Part shown: in pieces, positions 1-7,419 of the stretch
Position numbering within the stretch: the stretch's first letter is position 1
Layout of the letters: each line of letters starts with the position of its first letter
NCBI GenBank assembly: GCA_944322775.1
Contig: CALUQA010000004.1
Location: 1-15,249 of the forward strand
Direction of reading: 5' to 3'
Source: an uncultured Elusimicrobiales bacterium
GTDB lineage: Bacteria; Elusimicrobiota; Elusimicrobia; Elusimicrobiales; Elusimicrobiaceae
DNA length: 15,249 nucleotides
Translations under genes and position numbers: made by a program
The notes under the pieces: model-generated
Seen by the model: the letters and a program-made list of their open reading frames with translations, nothing else
Told to the model about the DNA's origin: nothing
The model's database searches: none

Positions 1-438
1 CAACGCTTCAAAAAGCGTTATGGCGGCCGAAGAAGATAAGTTTAAAGAACGCACCGGTCCGGTCATGGGTATGGTAAAAAGACGGTCTTTATAAATTTCA
101 TAAAACTCTTTGGGCAGCCCGCAGGACTCGGCCCCAAAACACAAAAAACAGCCGTCTGCAAACTGGGCGTCCCAATAGTTTTGCTTGCCTTTGGTGGAAA
201 GGAAAAACAACTGCTCCCGCTGCGGTTTGTTGACGTCTAAAAATTCCTGCCAGGTTTCATAGCGTTTATAGTCCAGGTTGGGCCAATAGTCCAGCCCAGA
301 ACGGCGTATTTCTTTGGAGGCAATTTTAAACCCCAGTTTGCCCACCAAATGCAAACGGGTGCCGGTGGCCACGCAGCTGCGGCCGATATTGCCGGTATTA
401 AACGGAATTTCGGGGTTAATAAGCACGATGTTTAGCAT
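1..438 (-). CDS. trmL: tRNA (cytidine/uridine(34)-2'-O)-methyltransferase, SPOUT family (3' end cut by window edge)
   Basis: The 146 visible residues match the TrmL/YibK family of SPOUT methyltransferases, which 2'-O-methylate the wobble nucleotide of certain tRNA-Leu species using SAM. The N-terminus carries the family signature NPEIPFNTGNIGRSC (residues 8-22). Near the C-terminus are FGAESCGLP and the SAM-knot motif IPMTGPVRSLNLS followed by AITLFEAL. Family members are about 155 residues, so only about 10 residues and the stop are missing past position 1. The start at 438 is chosen because AGGAG (444-448) lies 5 nt upstream; an ATG at 443 reads M-V-C-stop. Gene order is glgP then trmL, with a strong hairpin (454-487) only 5 nt before the ribosome binding site. 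The SPOUT assignment is very secure; the exact tRNA substrate follows from the family. Confidence 0.93.
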   Translation of the reverse strand, partial: MLNIVLINPEIPFNTGNIGRSCVATGTRLHLVGKLGFKIASKEIRRSGLDYWPNLDYKRYETWQEFLDVNKPQREQLFFLSTKGKQNYWDAQFADGCFLCFGAESCGLPKEFYEIYKDRLFTIPMTGPVRSLNLSSSAAITLFEAL

Positions 439-453
439 ACCATCTCCTGCCCA

Positions 454-487
454 AACAATAAGCCGGATAAAAATCCGGCTTATTGTT
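454..487 (-). terminator. Perfect 15-bp hairpin between glgP and trmL
   Basis: Positions 454-468 are a perfect reverse complement of 473-487 around a 4-nt loop (469-472). The GC-rich core GCCGGAT is flanked by A/T arms, so on the minus strand the core is followed by a T-rich run (TTATTGTTT). This fits an intrinsic terminator for glgP, whose stop is 20 nt upstream, and it could work in both directions. Its T-rich arm ends 5 nt before the trmL Shine-Dalgarno sequence, leaving little room for a trmL promoter after it. Confidence 0.7.
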
Positions 488-506
488 GGCTGTTGCAACG
501 ATTAGA

Positions 507-3065
507 TTATTCTTCCCAGCGGATAAAGCACGGCGTACGCACATTGGGCACTTTGTCATTGGCGGGCAAAATGCGCAGGGCATAGTCTTGTCTTCCGCTG
601 TTGTAGGGGGATATTTGCACTTCGTAGATATAGGCGTCGCCGTCTTTACCGGTGCAAATCATGTCCACGGCGTCTTCTTTTTCAATATCCCCGGCGGCAC
701 CGCGCTGGCCTAAGTACAGCTCCACCTGTATGTCTTCAGGGGCTAAAGCACCCAGGAAAACACGGGCTTTAAAATTAATTTTATCGCCCATCAAGATGGC
801 TTTGTCAAAAGGCGGCGTAATGTCGCTTACGCTGACGCGGAACCAGTTGTCGGCAATTTTCTTGCGCCAGGCAGCCACTTGGGCGGCGTTGTCGTTTTGC
901 GCCAGCAACTGACCGAAATTATGCGCGCCGATATAGAACTTTTCGTAATATTCTTTAACCATGCGGTTGGTGTTAAAGACGGGGGCAATTTCGTGAATGG
1001 ATTTTTTCATAAGTGCCAGCCACGTCGGCGAAAAGCCCTTTTCGTTTTTGGCATAGTACGCAGGGGCAATTTCCTGTTCCAGCAGGTTGTAGAGCGATTC
1101 GGCTTCCACCGCGTCGCGTTCGGCGTCGGAAGAATATTTTTCCGCCCCGCCGATAGACCAACCGAAATCACACGGACCCACTTCGTCCCACCAGCCGTCC
1201 AAAATGGAAAGCATCAAAGCCCCGTTCACGGCTGCTTTCATGCCCGAGGTGCCGCTGGCTTCCATAGGGCGAATGGGGTTGTTAAGCCACACATCCACAC
1301 CCTGCACCATATAGCGGGCCACGTTCATGTTGTAATCTTCCATGAATACGATTTTGTTTTTAAAGCGCGGGTCGTTTTGCGTCAGGTTGTAAATGGTTTT
1401 AATAAACTCTTTGCCTGCCGTATCGGCCGGGTGCGCCTTGCCGGCAAAAACAAACTGCACCGGGCGCAGCGGGTTGTTGACGATTTTGTCCAAGCGGTCC
1501 AAATCTTTAAACAGCAAGGTGGCACGTTTATACGTGGCAAAGCGGCGTGCAAAACCGATGGTCAGCACGTCCTGTTTGAGCACTTTGCTGGATTTGTTCA
1601 CCGTCATTACGTCAAAGCCTTGGCGTTTGAGCTGGCGTTTAAGGCGTGCACGTGCCATGTTGATCAGCTTCAGCTTGCGCTGCAGGTGCACGCTCCAGAG
1701 TTCTTCATCGGGGATTTGGTCCACTTTATCCCAAATGGATTTTTCGGACGGGTCCACTTCGTCCATCGTATTGCCGTTTAACAGATAGCGGCGGTACAAA
1801 TCGTTAATTTCGTGCGATACCCAAGAGGCGCTGTGTACGCCGTTGGTGATGCTGCCGATGGGCACTTCGTTGATGGGCAGCGTGGGCCAGAGGTTGTGCC
1901 ACATTTCGCGGCTTACTTTGCCGTGCAGTTTGGCCACGCCGTTGGCATAGGCGGTCAGGCGCAGGGCCAGCACCGTCATGCAGAAGGTGGCGGAGTCGTT
2001 TTTCTCTTTGCCCAGGGCCAAAAATTCGTCCCACGTAATGCCCATTTGCTGTGCGTAATATTCCATATATTTGCGCACCAGCATGGGGTCAAAATGTTCG
2101 TTGCCGGCAATTACCGGGGTGTGCGTGGTAAATACGGAAGAAGCCCACACCATTTCGCGCGCCTGGTTGAAATCAATCTTGCGTTCCTGCATGATGTCAA
2201 TAATGCGCTGGATAAGCAGAAAGGCGCTGTGCCCTTCGTTGATGTGATACACGGTGGGGTTTAAGCCCATGGCTTTAAGGGCTTTTACGCCGCCGATGCC
2301 CAAGACCACTTCCTGGCGGATGCGGTTTTCGCGGTCACCGCCGTAAAGCTTTTCGGTAATTAAGCGCTGGGCGGGGGTGTTTTCCTGCAGGTTGGTGTCC
2401 AGCAAAAACAAAGAGGTGCGCCCGATTTCCACGCGCCAAATGCAGGCTTTTACGTTTTCGTTGGCGCCCAAGGGGATATCTACGGTAATTTCTTTGCCGT
2501 CTTTGTCGCACACGCGTTCTACGGCCATGTGGGCCCAGTCGTTATCGGGGTATTCTTCATTTTGCCAGCCTTCGCGGTTGAGTACCTGCTGCACGTAGCC
2601 TTTTTTATAAAAAAGCCCCATGCCGATAATCGGCATGCCCAAATCGCTGGAGGATTTAATATGGTCGCCTGCCAGCATACCCAAACCGCCGGAATAAATG
2701 GGCAGTCCTTCGCCAATGCCGTATTCCATAGAGAAATAGGCCGTCAGCATGTCGCCCTGTTCGTGTTTGTGTTCTTTATACCAGGTGTGCGGATTGTTTT
2801 TGTATTTGTAATAGGCTTCTTTTACTTTGTTGACCTGTTCTACAAAAGCGGCGTCGTTGCTGAGCTCTTCCAACCGTTTCTGCGGCACGCAGCCCAACAT
2901 CCATTTGGGGTTGCGGCGGGAATCAGTCCACAGTTTGGGGTCAATTTGAACAAAAAGCAGAATGGCTGCCCAGTTCCAGGTAAACCACATGTCGCTGGCC
3001 AGTTCTTCCAAAAATTTGATATTGTCAGGCAGGTTCGGCTGCACATTGAAGGAATGGATTTTCAT
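507..3065 (-). CDS. glgP: Alpha-glucan (glycogen/maltodextrin) phosphorylase, GT35 short form
   Basis: This PLP-dependent enzyme releases glucose-1-phosphate from the non-reducing ends of alpha-1,4-glucans in the cytoplasm. The 852 residues fit the bacterial/archaeal alpha-glucan phosphorylase type with an N-terminal DUF3417-like region (about residues 10-110) rather than the classic muscle/MalP type. Visible landmarks are the active-site region MEYGIGEGLPIYSGGLGMLAGDH in two parts (113-134), HINEGHSAF (274-282), TTHTPVIAGNEHF (313-325), the substrate/phosphate-binding GFARRFATYKRA (504-515), and the PLP-lysine segment EASGTSGMKAAVNG, with K610 the probable Schiff-base lysine. The start at 3065 is supported by AAGGAGC just upstream. 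It lies 59 nt downstream of a transporter gene on the same strand, with a TATAAT box in that gap, so it probably has its own promoter. Confidence 0.95.
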   Translation of the reverse strand: MKIHSFNVQPNLPDNIKFLEELASDMWFTWNWAAILLFVQIDPKLWTDSRRNPKWMLGCVPQKRLEELSNDAAFVEQVNKVKEAYYKYKNNPHTWYKEHKHEQGDMLTAYFSMEYGIGEGLPIYSGGLGMLAGDHIKSSSDLGMPIIGMGLFYKKGYVQQVLNREGWQNEEYPDNDWAHMAVERVCDKDGKEITVDIPLGANENVKACIWRVEIGRTSLFLLDTNLQENTPAQRLITEKLYGGDRENRIRQEVVLGIGGVKALKAMGLNPTVYHINEGHSAFLLIQRIIDIMQERKIDFNQAREMVWASSVFTTHTPVIAGNEHFDPMLVRKYMEYYAQQMGITWDEFLALGKEKNDSATFCMTVLALRLTAYANGVAKLHGKVSREMWHNLWPTLPINEVPIGSITNGVHSASWVSHEINDLYRRYLLNGNTMDEVDPSEKSIWDKVDQIPDEELWSVHLQRKLKLINMARARLKRQLKRQGFDVMTVNKSSKVLKQDVLTIGFARRFATYKRATLLFKDLDRLDKIVNNPLRPVQFVFAGKAHPADTAGKEFIKTIYNLTQNDPRFKNKIVFMEDYNMNVARYMVQGVDVWLNNPIRPMEASGTSGMKAAVNGALMLSILDGWWDEVGPCDFGWSIGGAEKYSSDAERDAVEAESLYNLLEQEIAPAYYAKNEKGFSPTWLALMKKSIHEIAPVFNTNRMVKEYYEKFYIGAHNFGQLLAQNDNAAQVAAWRKKIADNWFRVSVSDITPPFDKAILMGDKINFKARVFLGALAPEDIQVELYLGQRGAAGDIEKEDAVDMICTGKDGDAYIYEVQISPYNSGRQDYALRILPANDKVPNVRTPCFIRWEE

Positions 3066-3092
3066 GAACGCTCCTTAATTAAAATGATTTCT

Positions 3093-3098
3093 ATTATA
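3093..3098 (-). promoter_or_regulatory. Possible -10 box for glgP
   Basis: The minus strand carries a perfect TATAAT here within an A/T-rich stretch, about 28 nt upstream of the glgP start codon. The hexamer at the expected -35 distance is GC-rich and does not match TTGACA, so this rests on the -10 alone. Transcription would begin near 3086, leaving a leader of about 20 nt containing the AAGGAGC ribosome binding site. Confidence 0.4.
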
Positions 3099-3124
3099 TA
3101 AAAATATATCCCCTTGCCCGCAGA

Positions 3125-4180
3125 TTATAAAGCTGCGTGCAAAACAATAAAATAAGCCACCATCAGCACCGCACCCAGCGGGACGGCAATTTTGGCCCAT
3201 TCTTTGCTGTTGATTTTAAGCTTGGAGGCACAAATAATGTTGGGAATATTGCCCGGGATTAACATACCGCCGGAGATAATCAAGCTCATCAGCAAGAATG
3301 TCAGGTTGCGGGTGGAAATATCGGGCGTAATTTCAATGGCGGCCAGGGTGGCATTGTCCAAAATGGCGGAAAGCACGTTGATGAAATAGAGGGAGTTTTC
3401 CGACAAGTGGGCAATGGTCTGCATGGCCAACGGTTTGAGCCCGTCGCCCAGCAATACCAAGGCCATTACAAACAAATACACTTTTGCGGCGCGAATGGCA
3501 ATGCTTTTGACGGTGTGTTCGTCGCCGTTGTTTTGGTCGGCCTGTGCGGCGGCGCGGCCTTTGTCTTCTTCAATGCGCATGGCCAGGGCTGCCAACAGAA
3601 CGTTGCCGCCCAATACAAACCAGCCCAAGTGTTCCAGCAAAAACCAGAAATCGGCGTAATGCGGCGCACCTTTAAGCTTGGAAAGCACAATCGTGCCCAG
3701 CGGTTCGCCGATAGAGGTCAGCACGGCGCCCATGCCAATGGCAAAACAGCTGTACACCACCAGCTGCACGCGGCCTTTGCGCGTCAAAGGCAGCAAGGGC
3801 ACCACTTCGGCCAAGATAAGCGCGGCGATGATAGCGGTAATAACGCTGGAGGTCATGCCCAGCACCAGCACAATCAGGGCCACCGTGGCGCGCAGGCCAA
3901 TAGCATGCACGGTTTTAGAGGCGCCTTTTTGCAAGGCACGGTGAAAATGTTTAAAGAGAAGTCCTGCCACCAATACGGCCAGGGTAATTTTGATAGGGTC
4001 TTCCAGCGCGGTTTTGATTAACGGCCAATTCCACATTCCCGTTACCGATACGGCCACCGCACCGCAGACAAACAAAAAAGCTTCCAAATTGTCTTCCACT
4101 TTATGCACGCTTAGCGGCAATACAAGCACTAACAAAATCAGCAAGCAAAGCAAGCCGGTTTGAAAAACGGACAACTCCAT
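3125..4180 (-). CDS. DUF1646-type multi-pass membrane transporter (predicted cation/ion transporter)
   Basis: The 351-residue protein is almost entirely hydrophobic, with roughly nine to ten predicted membrane segments broken by one hydrophilic loop (about residues 203-228, rich in E, D, K, Q and N). The N-terminal VEDNLEAFLFVCG (28-40), SIGEPLGTIV (156-165), ILDNATLAAIEI (273-284) and GGMLIPGNIPNI (304-315) resemble DUF1646 proteins, which belong to the ion-transporter superfamily that includes ArsB and NhaD-like carriers. The two half-sites DN-A-T and GN-I-PN look like the paired broken-helix motifs of that superfamily. The substrate cannot be read from sequence. A strong purine-rich ribosome binding site precedes the start at 4180. 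It is the gene upstream of glgP on the same strand; no functional link is evident. Confidence 0.75.
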   Translation of the reverse strand: MELSVFQTGLLCLLILLVLVLPLSVHKVEDNLEAFLFVCGAVAVSVTGMWNWPLIKTALEDPIKITLAVLVAGLLFKHFHRALQKGASKTVHAIGLRATVALIVLVLGMTSSVITAIIAALILAEVVPLLPLTRKGRVQLVVYSCFAIGMGAVLTSIGEPLGTIVLSKLKGAPHYADFWFLLEHLGWFVLGGNVLLAALAMRIEEDKGRAAAQADQNNGDEHTVKSIAIRAAKVYLFVMALVLLGDGLKPLAMQTIAHLSENSLYFINVLSAILDNATLAAIEITPDISTRNLTFLLMSLIISGGMLIPGNIPNIICASKLKINSKEWAKIAVPLGAVLMVAYFIVLHAAL

Positions 4181-4304
4181 ACGTCTCCCTCCCTCCTTTG
4201 GTCTTTTTCTTTATTGTATGAAATTTTAAGACGGCTCCGCCCAAAAATTAGGGCTAAACGGGTTTAAAAGGGTCCGGCAGGGGAAAAAGGGCTTTTGAAG
4301 GCAA

Positions 4305-4327
4305 TAAAAAACCGGCCTGAAAGCCGG
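4305..4327 (-). terminator. Intrinsic terminator of the tRNA-Glu gene
   Basis: On the minus strand, about 10 nt past the tRNA 3' end, CCGGC and GCCGG (4323-4327 with 4312-4316) pair around a 6-nt loop and are followed by six T residues. This is a short canonical Rho-independent terminator. The surrounding gap 4181-4336 holds nothing else I can support beyond a weak A/T-rich segment upstream of the transporter. Confidence 0.8.
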
Positions 4328-4336
4328 AGAAAAACA

Positions 4337-4410
4337 CGTCCCGTACGAGATTCGAACTCGTGATCTCCGCCTTGAGAGGGCGGCGTCCTGGACCGCTAGA
4401 CGAACGGGAC
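4337..4410 (-). tRNA. tRNA-Glu (anticodon CUC)
   Basis: The minus strand folds as a complete cloverleaf. The 7-bp acceptor stem is GTCCCGT/ACGGGAC. The D arm contains GGTCCAGGAC. The anticodon stem CCGCC/GGCGG closes the 7-nt loop CTCTCAA, giving anticodon CTC (reads GAG). The T arm is ACGAG-TTCGAAT-CTCGT. The discriminator is G (position 4337) and CCA is not encoded, so the 3' end must be added by a nucleotidyltransferase. It is a single tRNA with its own downstream terminator. A TAAAAT box lies just upstream on the minus strand (around 4421-4428) without a good -35 partner. Confidence 0.97.
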
Positions 4411-4457
4411 TTAACTTTTATATTTTAGCAAATTATTTTTTGATAGCCTAGCTGTTG

Positions 4458-4463
4458 TATAAT
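4458..4463 (+). promoter_or_regulatory. -10 box for pilin-like gene A
   Basis: A perfect TATAAT lies 29 nt before the start codon of the pilin gene. The -35 region at 16-18 nt spacing is a run of T residues rather than TTGACA, so the promoter is probable but incomplete. The predicted leader of about 23 nt contains AAAGGAAA as the ribosome binding site. Confidence 0.5.
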
Positions 4464-4492
4464 AAAACAAAGTACAGCATAAAAAGGAAAAT

Positions 4493-5029
4493 ATGAACAG
4501 AAAATCTGCATTTACGCTTATTGAACTTTTGGTGGTGGTGCTTATCATCGGCATATTGGCAGCCGTAGCGGTGCCGCAGTACCGCAAGGCCGTAACGCGG
4601 GCCAAAAACGCAGAAGCCTTGCTGACCTTGCGCCAAATTGCCCAGGCCATTGAAATGTATGACTTGGCAAACAACGGCCCGCTGCCGGAAGCATATTCCA
4701 ACGATTTCTCTATTCTGGGCATGAAAGAACCGGCTTCTGATAACTGGAGTTACAACTTTGTCTGTTTGGACGGGGGCCCGCTCTATTGCGGTATTTTTGC
4801 CAACCGGAAAGAGAATATGGACGTGGGCGACGCAACATACATTTTGCAAAAGCTTATCGTAGAAAGAAAAACGCTTCCCGGCACTTATGTGCTGAAAAAT
4901 ACATTGCTTGGCAGGAAAGAACAAGGGGACGGAAGCGTTGTCGTCACTTCTCAGACAGCGTCTGCCGACAAAGAAACCTGCAACCGGGCCGGGGGAACTT
5001 TTACGCAAGACGGCTGTGTGATATTGTAA
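4493..5029 (+). CDS. Type IV pilin-like / pseudopilin protein A, class III N-terminal methylation motif
   Basis: The 178-residue protein begins with a 6-residue basic leader followed by the prepilin-peptidase site A^FTLIELLVVVLIIGILAAVAVP. Cleavage would leave N-methyl-Phe7 as the first mature residue and Glu11 as the conserved Glu+5 needed for subunit docking. Residue -1 is Ala, where Gly is usual; Ala is tolerated in some family members. The hydrophobic helix spans about 7-30, and the rest is a globular head with four cysteines (C91, C99, C163, C175). The last pair forms a C-x11-C loop at the very C-terminus, like the D-region disulfide of type IVa pilins. The gene is alone between a tRNA and a terminator, with no assembly genes in view, so I cannot say whether it is a major pilin, minor pilin or secretion pseudopilin. 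Confidence 0.88.
   Translation: MNRKSAFTLIELLVVVLIIGILAAVAVPQYRKAVTRAKNAEALLTLRQIAQAIEMYDLANNGPLPEAYSNDFSILGMKEPASDNWSYNFVCLDGGPLYCGIFANRKENMDVGDATYILQKLIVERKTLPGTYVLKNTLLGRKEQGDGSVVVTSQTASADKETCNRAGGTFTQDGCVIL
4511..4560 (+). repeat. 50-nt block shared with pilin-like gene B (copy 1)
   Basis: This segment encodes FTLIELLVVVLIIGIL plus the next two bases. It matches 13248-13297 at 47 of 50 positions; all three differences are synonymous. The similarity drops sharply on both sides. It includes an uninterrupted identical run of 26 nt. Confidence 0.85.
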
Positions 5030-5047
5030 CGTTTATTTTTGATTTAG

Positions 5048-5075
5048 GCCCCGCTTTACGGCGGGGCTTTTGTTT
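5048..5075 (+). terminator. Intrinsic terminator after pilin-like gene A
   Basis: GCCCCGC (5048-5054) pairs perfectly with GCGGGGC (5061-5067) around a 6-nt loop and is followed by TTTTGTTT. It lies 18 nt after the pilin stop codon. The T-tract doubles as the best -35 candidate for ychF. Confidence 0.9.
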
Positions 5076-5098
5076 GGGCTAAAATGCTAAAATATACT
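5070..5098 (+). promoter_or_regulatory. Promoter candidate for the ychF operon
   Basis: TTGTTT (5070-5075) and TATACT (5093-5098) are separated by exactly 17 nt. Initiation near 5105 would give a leader of about 30 nt carrying the AAGGAG ribosome binding site at 5122-5127. The -35 hexamer coincides with the T-tract of the preceding terminator. Confidence 0.55.
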
Positions 5099-5135
5099 AT
5101 ACATACATTTATTACGGCATGAAGGAGTTTATTTT

Positions 5136-6209
5136 ATGGAAATTGGCATTGTAGGCCTGCCCAATGTGGGCAAATCCACCCTTTTTAACGCGCTGACCTG
5201 CGCCGGCGCGGAAGCAAGCAACTATCCCTTTTGCACCATTGAACCCAACGTGGGCATTGTGCCTATACCCGACAAACGCTTGGACAAATTGTTTGAAATG
5301 TTCAAACCGCCCAAGAAAACCGCCGCTTTTATTAAATTTGTAGACATTGCCGGCATTGTAAAGGGCGCCAGCCAGGGCGAAGGGCTGGGCAATAAATTTT
5401 TGGCCAATATCCGCGAGGTGGACGCCATTATTCACGTGGTGCGCTTGTTTGAAGACGAAAACATCACCCACGTTATGAACTCCGTGGACCCGTTGCGCGA
5501 TATTGAGGTCATCAATACGGAGCTCATGCTTGCCGACTTGGAAAGTGCCAACAAAATTTGTGACCGCCTGGGCAGCAATGCCAAAAGCGGCAAAAAAGAA
5601 GCCGTGGCCGCCTTTGAAACCATGAAGCAAATTAAAGCCGCGCTGGAAGAAGGCAAGCCCGTGTCTTCCCTGCATTTGGAGCCGGAAGTGCTGAAAGAGT
5701 ATCAGTTCCTCACGGTCAAACCCGTTTTGTACGTGGGCAACAACTCCGAAAAACGCAATGTGGAAAATGCCGAAAAAGTGGCCAAATACGCCAAAGAAAC
5801 CGGCGCCGGCTTTGTGGAGCTTTGCGTAAAGTTTGAAGCCGACATTGCCGAGTTTTCCGAAGAAGAAAAAAAGGCCTTTTTGGCCGAAACCGGCAACGAC
5901 TATACCGGCCTGGAAAAAGTGGTGCGCGAAGGCATGAAACTTTTAAACCTCTGCACCTACTTCACCGCCGGCAGCGAAGTGGAAGTGCGCAGCTGGCTTA
6001 TTCCCGTGGGGTGCACGGCGCCGCAGGCGGCCGGCAAAATCCACAGCGAGTTTGAAAAAGGCTTTATCCGCGCCGACGTGTACACCTTTGACGACCTGGT
6101 CAAATACGGCGACGAAAAAGCCCTGCGTGAGCACGGTTTAATCCGCTCCGAGGGGAAAGACTATATCGTAAAGGACGGCGACATCTGCCTGTTTAAAATC
6201 AATGCCTAA
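5136..6209 (+). CDS. ychF: Ribosome-binding ATPase YchF (OBG-type P-loop NTPase with TGS domain)
   Basis: YchF is a near-universal Obg-family P-loop ATPase that binds the ribosome and affects translation and stress responses. The 357 residues match the usual length of about 363. The Walker A/G1 motif GLPNVGKST is at residues 7-15, and G3 is DIAGIVKGASQGEGLGNKFL (70-89). In place of the GTP-specific NKxD it has NNSE (202-205), which fits the NxxE type linked to ATP preference. The C-terminal TGS domain covers about 273-356 and ends VKDGDICLFKINA. A good ribosome binding site (AAGGAG) sets the start. Its 3' end overlaps the next methyltransferase gene by 8 nt, indicating a translationally coupled operon of ychF, the rRNA methyltransferase, GNAT and pcrA. 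Confidence 0.96.
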   Translation: MEIGIVGLPNVGKSTLFNALTCAGAEASNYPFCTIEPNVGIVPIPDKRLDKLFEMFKPPKKTAAFIKFVDIAGIVKGASQGEGLGNKFLANIREVDAIIHVVRLFEDENITHVMNSVDPLRDIEVINTELMLADLESANKICDRLGSNAKSGKKEAVAAFETMKQIKAALEEGKPVSSLHLEPEVLKEYQFLTVKPVLYVGNNSEKRNVENAEKVAKYAKETGAGFVELCVKFEADIAEFSEEEKKAFLAETGNDYTGLEKVVREGMKLLNLCTYFTAGSEVEVRSWLIPVGCTAPQAAGKIHSEFEKGFIRADVYTFDDLVKYGDEKALREHGLIRSEGKDYIVKDGDICLFKINA

Positions 6210-7419
6210 TCTTTGCAAACATTTCAAACAATGCGGCGGCTGCGCCATGCTGGATTTGCCCTATGCAGAGCAAATTGCCAAAAAGCAGGCCCGCGTAAAA
6301 GAAATTTTAAAAGACTTTTGGAGCGGGGACCTGCCCGTCACGCCTACGGACGATCCGTTCTATTTCCGCAACAAAGTGGAGCTGGGCTTTTGCCATCAGC
6401 CCGTTTGGAAAGAGCCTTTTGACAAAAAAGTTAAGCGCGACAAAACCCTCCCGCTGGAATTTGAACAAACCCTGGGGTTTAAACTCAAAGGCCGCTGGGA
6501 CCGCGCCGTGGACATAGAAGAATGCGTGTTGTTTGACAAGCATTTAATACCGCTTTTGCAAGCCGTGCGCGCGTGGGCCAAGGCCGAAAATTTGGAATAT
6601 TACGACCACCGCAAACATACGGGCATTTTGCGCCATTTAATGCTGCGCGTGGGCAAAAATACGGGCCAGGCCATCGTGGTGCTGTTTGTGACTGACGACG
6701 TGCCGGAAAAAACCTTTGTCTCTGCCGTGGAGAGCGTCTGGCCGGAAGCCAACATTATGCTGGCCGTCAATACGTCCTTGGCAGACACCGCCGCGCCGGA
6801 AAGTTTGCGCGTGCTGAAAGGGCGCGACTTTATTGAAGAAAAAATTATCTTAACTTCCCCGCAAGGCCAAAAAGAACGCGAAGTGGTGTTTAAACTTTCG
6901 CCGCAGTCTTTTTTTCAAACCAATACGTTGACGGCGCAAAAGATGTACAGCCGCGTGCGTGCCCTGGTCAAGCAAATCGCCCCGAAAGTGATTTACGATT
7001 TATACGGCGGCGCGGGCAGTTTTTCGCTTTCCTGCGCGGACTTGTGCGAAAAAAGCCTGTGTGTGGAATCCGTGGCGCCGGCTGTTTATAACGGCATAGA
7101 AAATGCCAAAATAAACGGGGTAAACAACGTGCAGTTTTTCTGCGCCAAGGTGGAAGATTTTGTCCGCCAGCAGCCCATTAACAAAAAAGACGCGTTGATT
7201 ATTTTGGACCCGCCGCGTTCGGGCATGCACCCGCGTGCCGCCAAAGCGGTGGCGGAGTCCGGCGTAGAGCGGATTTTGTATATTTCCTGCAATCCCGTCA
7301 CGCTGGCGGCGGATTTAAAAATCCTTACCCAGCATTATGACGTAACGGCCGCGGAAGCGTTTGACTTCTTCCCGCATACCGACCATATTGAAACGCTGGT
7401 GCAGTTAAAACACAAATGA
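6202..7419 (+). CDS. TrmA/RlmCD-family 23S rRNA (uracil-C5)-methyltransferase with Fe-S cluster
   Basis: This SAM-dependent enzyme methylates C5 of uracil in RNA, in this subfamily most often 23S rRNA U1939 or U747. The N-terminus has C5-x5-C11-x2-C14 and a later C108 (DIEECVL), the four-cysteine pattern of the RumA/RlmD [4Fe-4S] cluster. FFQTN (237-241) and DLYGGAGSFSLSCA (266-279) form the SAM site. LDPPRSGMHP (335-344) and the catalytic SCNP (C363 nucleophile) follow, with E397 in DHIETLV as the likely general base. The protein starts directly at the cysteine cluster, so the N-terminal TRAM domain of E. coli RlmD is absent and the 405 residues are correspondingly short. There is no clear Shine-Dalgarno; the 8-nt overlap with ychF suggests translational coupling. 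RlmC and RlmD cannot be separated from sequence alone. Confidence 0.92.
   Translation: MPNLCKHFKQCGGCAMLDLPYAEQIAKKQARVKEILKDFWSGDLPVTPTDDPFYFRNKVELGFCHQPVWKEPFDKKVKRDKTLPLEFEQTLGFKLKGRWDRAVDIEECVLFDKHLIPLLQAVRAWAKAENLEYYDHRKHTGILRHLMLRVGKNTGQAIVVLFVTDDVPEKTFVSAVESVWPEANIMLAVNTSLADTAAPESLRVLKGRDFIEEKIILTSPQGQKEREVVFKLSPQSFFQTNTLTAQKMYSRVRALVKQIAPKVIYDLYGGAGSFSLSCADLCEKSLCVESVAPAVYNGIENAKINGVNNVQFFCAKVEDFVRQQPINKKDALIILDPPRSGMHPRAAKAVAESGVERILYISCNPVTLAADLKILTQHYDVTAAEAFDFFPHTDHIETLVQLKHK

Noticed and set aside
879..1781. Long open frame on the plus strand inside glgP (300 codons), and similar ones at 2529-3101 and 3407-4021
   Set aside because: They are antisense to strongly supported genes (glgP and the DUF1646-type transporter), have compositions rich in H, F, Q and G typical of mirrored reading frames, lack ribosome binding sites, and show no recognisable domain.
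4435..4445. T6-GATA before pilin A, resembling T8-GATA before pilin B (13161-13172)
   Set aside because: The distances to the start codon differ (48 versus 11 nt) and T-runs are common in these spacers; two instances are too few to call a shared regulatory motif.
4448..5008. Minus-strand open frames opposite pilin-like gene A
   Set aside because: The plus-strand frame has an unmistakable prepilin signature and terminator; the antisense frames have no start signals and cover the pilin promoter.
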